A stretch of DNA of 64,000 nucleotides, taken from positions 1,826,855-1,890,854 of the forward strand of contig NW_015622544.1 in NCBI RefSeq assembly GCF_000835495.1, in the 5' to 3' direction. Below, piece after piece: positions 57,467 to 64,000 of this stretch (positions within the stretch are counted from its first letter, which is position 1; every line of letters begins with the position of its first letter). Source of the stretch: Cladophialophora immunda (taxonomy: Eukaryota; Ascomycota; Eurotiomycetes; Chaetothyriales; Herpotrichiellaceae). A program made the translations under genes and the position numbers. The notes beneath the pieces are model-generated. The model was not told where the DNA came from. It made no database searches and saw only the letters and a list, made by a program, of their open reading frames with translations.

Positions 57467-59079
57467 GGTATGCTGAGATTCGACCCAAGTCAACGGTAAG
57501 ACAGTCAGGCTGAAACTTGTGAACCTGGGAGCGGCCGGCCGCGGCGAGGGAGGGCGCTGCCATTCTTATCAATCTTCAGGCTGGCCACACCATCGAGTAA
57601 GGCTGCGCCACTTGGTGCGCGAATGATGGGGTCCAAAGTGAATAATGATGGGGGCGGCCGACTAGTAGCAACCCTCTCGTCCCGTGTATGCATAACGAGG
57701 TGCGCTCGCTGCGCGCCAACTTGCCTTCCAACTAGCCGAGCTGAACGCAAATGAAGGGACGGACAACATAGCGGTATCGCCCACTTGAGTGTGGCCTGCA
57801 GGACTCGCTCTAAGCAGGCGGCCACAATAACCGAGAGATAGGATAACGAAAGAGGGCCTGCACTAAGTCGCAGCAACCGGGGTGAGAAGAGCGTTGCTCC
57901 AGCCCAACGGTATTAAGCGAACCATCGCTTCTAGATCAGGCAAGCCTCACATATCGTGTGCGTGCACTTGGTGTGCCATGAGGCTCCGTCTTCTTTCTCC
58001 CACGTTCTATGCCAGCCTGGACCTTAAATACGGAGGGCGTGCTGGCCCGTTTACGTAAAATCCCACGCGAACATCGGGTGTTCTTGCCCCCATCTCGGGA
58101 CGGTCCATGGCGCTCCGTACTTGTCCCAGAGCATTGGCTCTGTTCTTTTGCGGAGAACAGCGGAGTTGCCGTCTATGATTATTATACATGTATTTGGTAG
58201 ACAAAAGCAGAGAAACGGCCAGAAAAGGGCGGGGATGTTCCGTTCAGGGGATAGACTGATTGTTGAAGGCAGGAACCTCTTTTCTTCATGTCAATAAGGG
58301 GAAGTGGAGCCTCCAAGGCTGTGAATCCTGCAAAGCCCCGGGATCCAAATGCGAAAGTCAATTGCAAAGGATAAATGCTACGATGGCACTCTGATAGGCA
58401 AGGTGCTGTCAATGTAGCTGGTGGAAACATACCTGTCCTGACTGAAACATCTGTTTTGAGACCACCGCTCCGGATCAAGGGTTTCATGCTAGCCACTGTT
58501 GGAATCTGGGGGTTTCTGGACGAGAATAAGAACAAGACAGCAGGCAGTTAATGGTGATTGTGTTTAGGAGAAGATTTTATTCATGAGGGAGAAAACCGAG
58601 GAGTATCCCAAAAGGGAGGGAAGGGATACCCTCAGCAATAGAGCAGGAGAATTGAGGCGGCGGAATCCGGTCCCCCAGGACGCTGGATGGACCATTCCAC
58701 TGTGACCAATCTTTGATCTTGGTTGGCTGGCACGAGGATGGCGTGCAGATGCGATCGCAGGACGAATTAGGAGCGTCCAGGCAAGGGGCGACGTGGTAGG
58801 TGAGTAGGTAGGGAGGTGAGTCGCCTGTAGCGGAGGGTGTAACGAGCAGATGGTTTTAAAGCGGCAGGTCGGGGAAAATCCTCAAGTGAGTTCCGAGCAG
58901 CACGTGCCAAGACAAGGCTGGATAGATGACATTTTGACTGGGGCTTTGCAGTGTGTCCTGTCTGGCGCAAACCCAAACAGCTTCAACCAAGCCAAGTAAT
59001 ACCTGAACAACTGCGTCGTCAAATAAACGCAAACTCCTCCTCTTATACCTGCATTTCACCTGAGCAACCGCCCCCCGCC
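57467..59079. promoter_or_regulatory. Divergent 1.6-kb region, membrane protein / TIM8
   Basis: Only short frames without features are present. It should contain the promoters of both neighbours; the last 100 bases before 59080 are C/A-rich and leader-like. Confidence 0.45.
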
Positions 59080-59439
59080 ATGGATGACAGCGAACTCAGC
59101 ATCAACGCACAAGACGTCGAGCGCCTCACGGACCGCGAAAAGCGGGAGCTGCAAGGCTTTCTCCAAAGCGAGTCGCAAAAAGCCCAGGTTCAGAAACGTA
59201 CGGCTCCCACACACCCCCGGCCGCAGAAGTAGCATCTTGGAAGCATCCACTGACCTATATTGTTCACAGAAATCCACGAATTGACCGAGTTGTGCTTCAA
59301 GAAATGCATCACGGGCTCGATATCCTCGGGGAAACTGGCCGGCAAGGAAGAGTCCTGCATGACGAACTGTGTGAACCGCCTGTTCGATTCGAACATGGTG
59401 ATTCTGAAACATCTCGAGGCATTGAGGGCGAATCAGTGA
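59080..59439 (+). CDS. TIM8: Mitochondrial intermembrane-space chaperone Tim8
   Basis: 95-residue small Tim from exons 59080-59197 and 59270-59439; the intron starts GTACGG and ends CACAG. Tim8 pairs with Tim13 to escort hydrophobic precursors such as Tim23 across the intermembrane space. The twin CX3C motif is complete: C48-x3-C52 and C69-x3-C73 with a 16-residue spacer, between two helices; the IHELTELCFKKCI segment and the end region fit Tim8 rather than Tim9/10/13. The intron splits the codon for Q40. It converges on RPL25. Confidence 0.93.
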
Positions 59440-59912
59440 TCTCGACACCGTGTCAATGATGGTGCGGAGATGAGACCTTCCTCGCGAACGCATTCGATCA
59501 TCAGTGTGCTTTGTACAGAATAACAGGGAAATAGCATGAGATGTGAAAGGTATCGGTTAGGAAAAGATGGCTCTACAATGCGTTTGGATTGCTCCGGCGG
59601 GCAGCTGGCTTGGATTGAGCTCGGCCAGGCAGGCTTTTTGCTCATTTGTAACAACGACATCCTCCCATGCTTCATGATGGAGCGGAAAGCAATTTCATCT
59701 CGGAAAAGCAATTGAAGAATTTCTGCTCCTATTTTGGCGACGCCGATTGTCAATCACAACTCGAGATTCTCTATCGAGCGTCGATTGGGACCTTGGCTGA
59801 ATCATGCCCTTGATACCGATGCAATCCGTAGATGCCAAATGGACGGGCTCTCCTCATTTCCCGGCCAATCCATCACACATCACAACCCACTCTCCCCGTG
59901 CAAACTCCCACT
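59440..59912. other. Convergent spacer TIM8 / RPL25
   Basis: 473 bases holding two 3' ends; no gene is seen. Confidence 0.5.
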
Positions 59913-60615
59913 TTACACGATCGACAACTTCGTAGCCGCAATATCCAGCGCATCCACATCCGATGTTAATCTCGCAAATGCCTTCTTCGTGCCATCTGGT
60001 CTGATCAGGGTGTTGATCTTAACGGTATCCACGTCGTACAGCTTCTTCAGGGCCTCCTTGATCTGTCGCTTGTTGGCCTTGGTGTCGACGATGAATACCA
60101 GCGTGTTGTGCTCCTCGATCTTCTTCATCGCGCTCTCGGTATTCAACGGGTGAACGAGCACCTTGTGGTGGTCGAGTCTCGTCTCATGGGGGATGGACTT
60201 GCGCGGGTATTTGGGGGATCGCGAGAGAACGAGCGTCTTGGGTCTGTGGAAGGTGGTCGATGTGCGGATTTTGCGGGCTTTGCCGGCATGGACCTGAGTA
60301 ATCTGTGAGATTTCTTGCTCCAGTGAACGGATTGCCATTGACTTCATATTCAACGTACGCCTCTGAGGGTGGCTTTGGCGGCCTGGTTCGCTTTCGCACT
60401 CGGCTTCTTTGGCTTTGAGGAGCCACCTAGATCATGCACCTGTCAGTTCTCCGTTCCACGCAGAAGTTTGAAGGCAGAAGGCGAGGTCGAAGAGTTTCTC
60501 TCCGCCGCTCCAATTGTGCATTTTCCAATCACCCGTCCTGGTTGAATTCTGCTTCACTTTGTCCTCAAAGAAAGGGGTGATCCGTACCTTTAGGCTTTTG
60601 AGTTGGTGGCGCCAT
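59913..60615 (-). CDS. RPL25: 60S ribosomal protein uL23 (L25/L23a)
   Basis: 158-residue ribosomal protein from exons 60615-60588, 60426-60359 and 60293-59913. uL23 lies at the peptide exit tunnel and binds SRP, NAC and RAC. The N-terminus is a basic eukaryote-specific extension ([20 protein letters not shown]), followed by [37 protein letters not shown] and the globular part ending [14 protein letters not shown]. The first coding exon has only 28 nt, a usual pattern in ribosomal protein genes. An alternative acceptor 9 nt upstream in intron 2 would add ITQ; the nearer-to-family form was chosen. It is divergent from the phosducin-like gene by 348 bp. Confidence 0.93.
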
Positions 60616-60963
60616 CTCTGCTGTCGTTGTGCCGGAGGGGGTGGGTGTTGTAGATGGTCGTCAAAAAAGTTGTCAATCTCAAGTCGCAGATTGTCGGGCG
60701 ACTTGATTGTGGGCTTCCGCGTGCCAAGACTTCATTGTTGCCAAGAGTGCGCTTCGGTGGATCATATGGCTATCTAGCGCATTCTTCTCCAGCAGTCTTG
60801 CCCTCCAAATATTGCCATATGGGTTTTCCTTTTATCGTCATATACGACATCAATCTTACAGAATACAGTTCAGACTACCAGATTGAGAGGCAGGCCGGGT
60901 GTTGACGCGATGGTGTAGGACCTTTCGACTCCTTGCATCTCAGAAAGTTTCCCGAGCCTAGCG
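60616..60963. promoter_or_regulatory. Compact divergent promoter RPL25 / phosducin-like gene
   Basis: 348 bases between two divergent start codons; no coding sequence. Shared control of a ribosomal protein gene and a folding cofactor gene is plausible. Confidence 0.5.
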
Positions 60964-61662
60964 ATGGCATCCAATACTGGTCCTAACAAAAGCAGCAGCA
61001 ATCACGATCAAGAGGATGAAGATGCCGATGCGATCCTAGCATCGCTGGAGGAAGAAGACTCCGAGGCTTACCAGACTCAGAGACTGGAAGAATTAAAAAA
61101 TGCAGCGGGAGTGTCTGCCGGAACTACAACCTTTGCCACGATCAAGAAGGCATATATCACACTGAAGAGTGATGAGGAGGCCCTTACTTTCACGACCGAG
61201 CACGAGAGAGCAGTGCTCCATTTTTTCCATCCCGACTTTGCGAGATGCAACACAATGGATACCCACTGTGAGCTCATTGCGGAGAAGCAAGCAGAATACG
61301 GGAGTGCGGATGTTGCCTTTGCCAGAATCGATGTCAAGGACGCGCCGTTTGTGGTTGAGAAGCTGAGTGTGAGAGTTCTGCCGTGTGTGATTGGATTTGT
61401 CAAAGGAGCAGTCAAAGGGAGAGTCACCGGGTTCGAGGGACTATGCTGGGATGGCAAAGAGGGCAGTATGGATGTCACCAGAGCCCTTGAGGATGTACTT
61501 CTGGGCTGGACAGTGTTACCCAAGAAACTCCTCCTTGGTCACGAAGACGAGAGAAGTGATGACGACGAGGAAGCGCCAGATCGTCGGAAAGCAGTCCGCG
61601 GAGCTATTCGCAGTCGGAACCAGAACGACAACGACGACGACGACGACGACGATTGGGACTGA
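60964..61662 (+). CDS. Phosducin-like protein (Plp1/TXNDC9 type)
   Basis: 232-residue cytosolic protein with a thioredoxin-like fold, single exon. Members assist the CCT chaperonin in folding tubulin and actin. The acidic N-terminal helix (EDEDADAILASLEEEDSEAY, then QTQRLEELKN) and the core (about 55-190) match TXNDC9/Plp1: HFFHPDFARCNTMDTH (86-101) where thioredoxin has its CxxC (only C95 here, so no redox pair), then the ARIDVKDAPFVVEKL segment and the cis-Pro region RVLPCVIGF (137-145). The tail has a run of Asp (NDDDDDDDW-like). Yeast Plp1 is the closest named relative; Plp2 has a different length and motif. Confidence 0.88.
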   Translation: MASNTGPNKSSSNHDQEDEDADAILASLEEEDSEAYQTQRLEELKNAAGVSAGTTTFATIKKAYITLKSDEEALTFTTEHERAVLHFFHPDFARCNTMDTHCELIAEKQAEYGSADVAFARIDVKDAPFVVEKLSVRVLPCVIGFVKGAVKGRVTGFEGLCWDGKEGSMDVTRALEDVLLGWTVLPKKLLLGHEDERSDDDEEAPDRRKAVRGAIRSRNQNDNDDDDDDDWD

Positions 61663-64000
61663 AGGACTCAGCAGATTCTGCCAACGACCGCCACGTACGG
61701 GACAGTTGACCATTCCCCTTCCTCAATAAGGACCAACTCGCCTCATGCCCATTCCGAGTCATTTCACTGCTCGCGGTGAACCGGTACTGGGTCCAAATCG
61801 CAAAGCGTTGAGGGTGCGTTGAGCTTCTCGAAAATGGAGCTGCCAACCTGGAAACCAGGGCAATATTTGGACTGCAGGAAATACGCGAGTATTCTGTGTC
61901 GATGCTCGGGGAAGTACGGTGTGGTGTGCAAATGGTTACAGCCAAGCCAAGCTCTGGAGCAGAATGTCCCGGTTGATTCATTGACGGAAGCAAAGTTAGC
62001 CAGGCAATGTTTGTCCCTTCCTGATGATTACCCGTAACCACTTGAGATGCAGTTAGTCTGATGTTCCACCTCTAGTGCAGTAAGAGAGCTCATTGGCACG
62101 TCCAAGACGCTACCCATTCTGCCAGGTCGGGAGTGAAATAATCGATGCATTGCCACTGACTGTCCATTATGCGGCAGCTGATTGATAAAAGTGGAAGAAT
62201 AGCTATTGAAGTGGATGCATCTGAGATATTCCGCACCATCATCTGTCTGGCTCCGTGTTTGCGAGACAGACAACTGCTGATTCTCAATCCGCTCTCTGTT
62301 CAGCCTCTCCACCTGGCATGCTCTACCCAGCTCCTGAGGAGGAGTAGAGTAATTTCCCGGGCACGGCGAGGCAAAGACGGAGTTGACGCCCTTTGCGCCT
62401 CCATCAGGTAGCATATGGCTGGATGTGACCTAAAGCATAACAGCTCCACAATTGAAGGTGCATGCAGAATGTCAAAGTGAGCGTCACACGCCTATTCCTC
62501 CTCTACCCTTACTGTTTCGCTCGGAGAGAAGCTTAATTGCCGGAACTCTGAGTGATAGTGCATGCAGAAGTTGGATGCGGCTCGGTCAGCAGCGAAAAGC
62601 CTTCATTTCAAGGGTTTAAATCCAACACGTACTCGAAGCTGGTAGCCATTGAAAGCGTCAAAAGAAGACTTCGACCGTAGAAGTAACTCGATTCAAGCGT
62701 GCTCCTAGATGTCATCAGTCAACCACAGGATCAGCCATTCTGGAGAGACACTGGTCGGGGACAATGTCGGGTTCATCCATGAACCCCCTATTGGAGTAAT
62801 TTTCCCTCGGACGTTTTTCTGGAGAGGAAGGAGATGATTAGACACTGAGATGCGCGTTCTGTCTGTGCCGATCGTGATGACGAGCGGGAATTAATATCCT
62901 CGCATGTATGGCTCGTGGTTGGTCAGAACTTCAGCTGCATGGCAACGTTCGTGATAAGTCTTTCAAGCCCAAGTCTGTAGGTTTTCCCAATGCGTCCCTT
63001 TGCCGACAGCGGGAAGACGTTGGGGATTGTCTCTTTGCCGACTCAGGCTAGACTGGGCGTTTCTTGTCCTGACTCCTGAGCATCGCTATTTCGTTCGATA
63101 CAAGCGAGAATGAGTGTGAGTGACCTGACTTGAGATGATTGAGGTTGCAGCTCTGAGGCATACCACCCCTATCACAGTTAATCGAGGTGTCAAGGTAGTC
63201 CGCCTCTTGAAACAGACCCGCAACTGAAGGGATATGGGTAGTGGTAGGAGAGAGCCGTTATCTTCTTTTTCCCACTGCCTGCAATTGATATCAAACGCGA
63301 TCGGCTGGATCTACCGGGGACCGAATCTGATCGTCAGGAGCTATTGAGAGGCGAGACAGGTAGCGGGCAAGAAATACTCCGTAATCCGGACGACTTTGTA
63401 TGGACAGGGATTGTACCTGGCAGCAGAAGATATCGGAAATTATATTTGCTGAGCTGAACACGCTCAGGCCGGTGGGACGCAACTTGGGGGCGTTGCGAGG
63501 GCTTGGCTAGGCTGCGGCTCCTCTGGGGGGCTTTAGGCTGGTTCAGGCTGCTCTAGGCACATCACGGGCACAACAGGGCCCCCAAGGCCCAGCAAATGGA
63601 CGCCTAGTTAAGCCCCTGCGGTGCCTGTAGCCACCGGAAGAGCCACCCCGTGGCCACTGGCCATCCAGTAGGGAATGATTGACGCACGTCAGCCACCATG
63701 AGGGGACAAGCTGCAGCCATTTTGGACTTTTCCGTTGCGCGTCCACCTGCGTCTCCCCTTTTTTCCCATTCAATCGTCTCGTCCCTTTTTCCCACGGCCT
63801 CTAATCAAATTCTCAACATCCACCACCTGCCAAACGCGCATTTACTTCGGAATACGCCTTCGCCTTCTTTTCCTTTCCATATTCTCGGACCTTAATATCA
63901 AACGTTTCCATCCCTGCCTTTGTTCTGACTTCTTCACGTCTCTTGGGCTACTCTATTTGCAAACCCTACGCTCCGTCCGACCTCTCCGCAAAGCCACGTC
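61663..64000. other. Gene-free right flank
   Basis: 2.3 kb with only short frames. Low-complexity GGCT/CTCC DNA occurs near 63490-63560. The last 250 bases are C/T-rich and look like the start of a promoter or leader for a gene beyond the right edge, which is not visible here. Confidence 0.45.

Overview
The window is nuclear DNA from a filamentous ascomycete (Pezizomycotina). Evidence: short GT-AG introns (about 50-160 nt) with CTRAY-like branch sites, pyrimidine-rich 5' leaders, one-gene transcription units in mixed orientation, and fungal genes such as a full alpha-1,3-glucan synthase, an MtfA-like C2H2 regulator and a Knr4/Smi1 protein. A member of the Eurotiomycetes (possibly Chaetothyriales) is my best guess, but this is inference from gene content only. 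I support 23 protein-coding genes, several rebuilt from exons too short to show as long ORFs (RBX1, SPC1, TIM8, RPL25, and the first exons of others). I found no tRNA, rRNA, CRISPR or intact transposon.

Layout. 1-8.3 kb is gene-poor: an AT-rich left edge with a palindrome, then one C2H2 transcription factor (3.9-4.8 kb). 8.3-18.4 kb is the most accessory-looking part. It holds three paralogous small nuclear proteins with a Myb/SANT-like N-terminal domain and charged tails, all sharing one intron position. Between the second and third lie a divergent sugar-type MFS transporter and a PhyH-type dioxygenase, and after the third comes a stand-alone O-methyltransferase. 19.2-23 kb has two conserved genes, UTP25 (ribosome biogenesis) and a mitochondrial-type HAD hydrolase. 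23-39 kb is dominated by the 2455-residue alpha-1,3-glucan synthase, with 3.6 kb and 4.9 kb of apparently gene-free DNA on either side, followed by the cell-wall regulator Smi1/Knr4.

39-62 kb is compact and mostly housekeeping: BMT2 (25S rRNA methyltransferase), KIN17, an IPNS-like 2OG oxygenase, a CorA/Mnr2 magnesium transporter, SPC1 (signal peptidase complex), RBX1 (cullin-RING ligase), a PNRC/EDC-type decapping activator, BUD31 (spliceosome), an uncharacterised three-helix membrane protein, TIM8, ribosomal protein uL23 (RPL25) and a phosducin-like protein. The last 2.3 kb holds no gene I can support.

Themes. Two genes concern the cell wall (AGS, SMI1). Several concern ribosome or RNA biology (UTP25, BMT2, RPL25, BUD31, PNRC-like, KIN17). 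Two non-haem iron/2OG oxygenases and the methyltransferase could be parts of specialised metabolism, but no polyketide or peptide synthase is present here. The best candidate for something undescribed is the clustered Myb-like paralog family at 8.3-15.6 kb.
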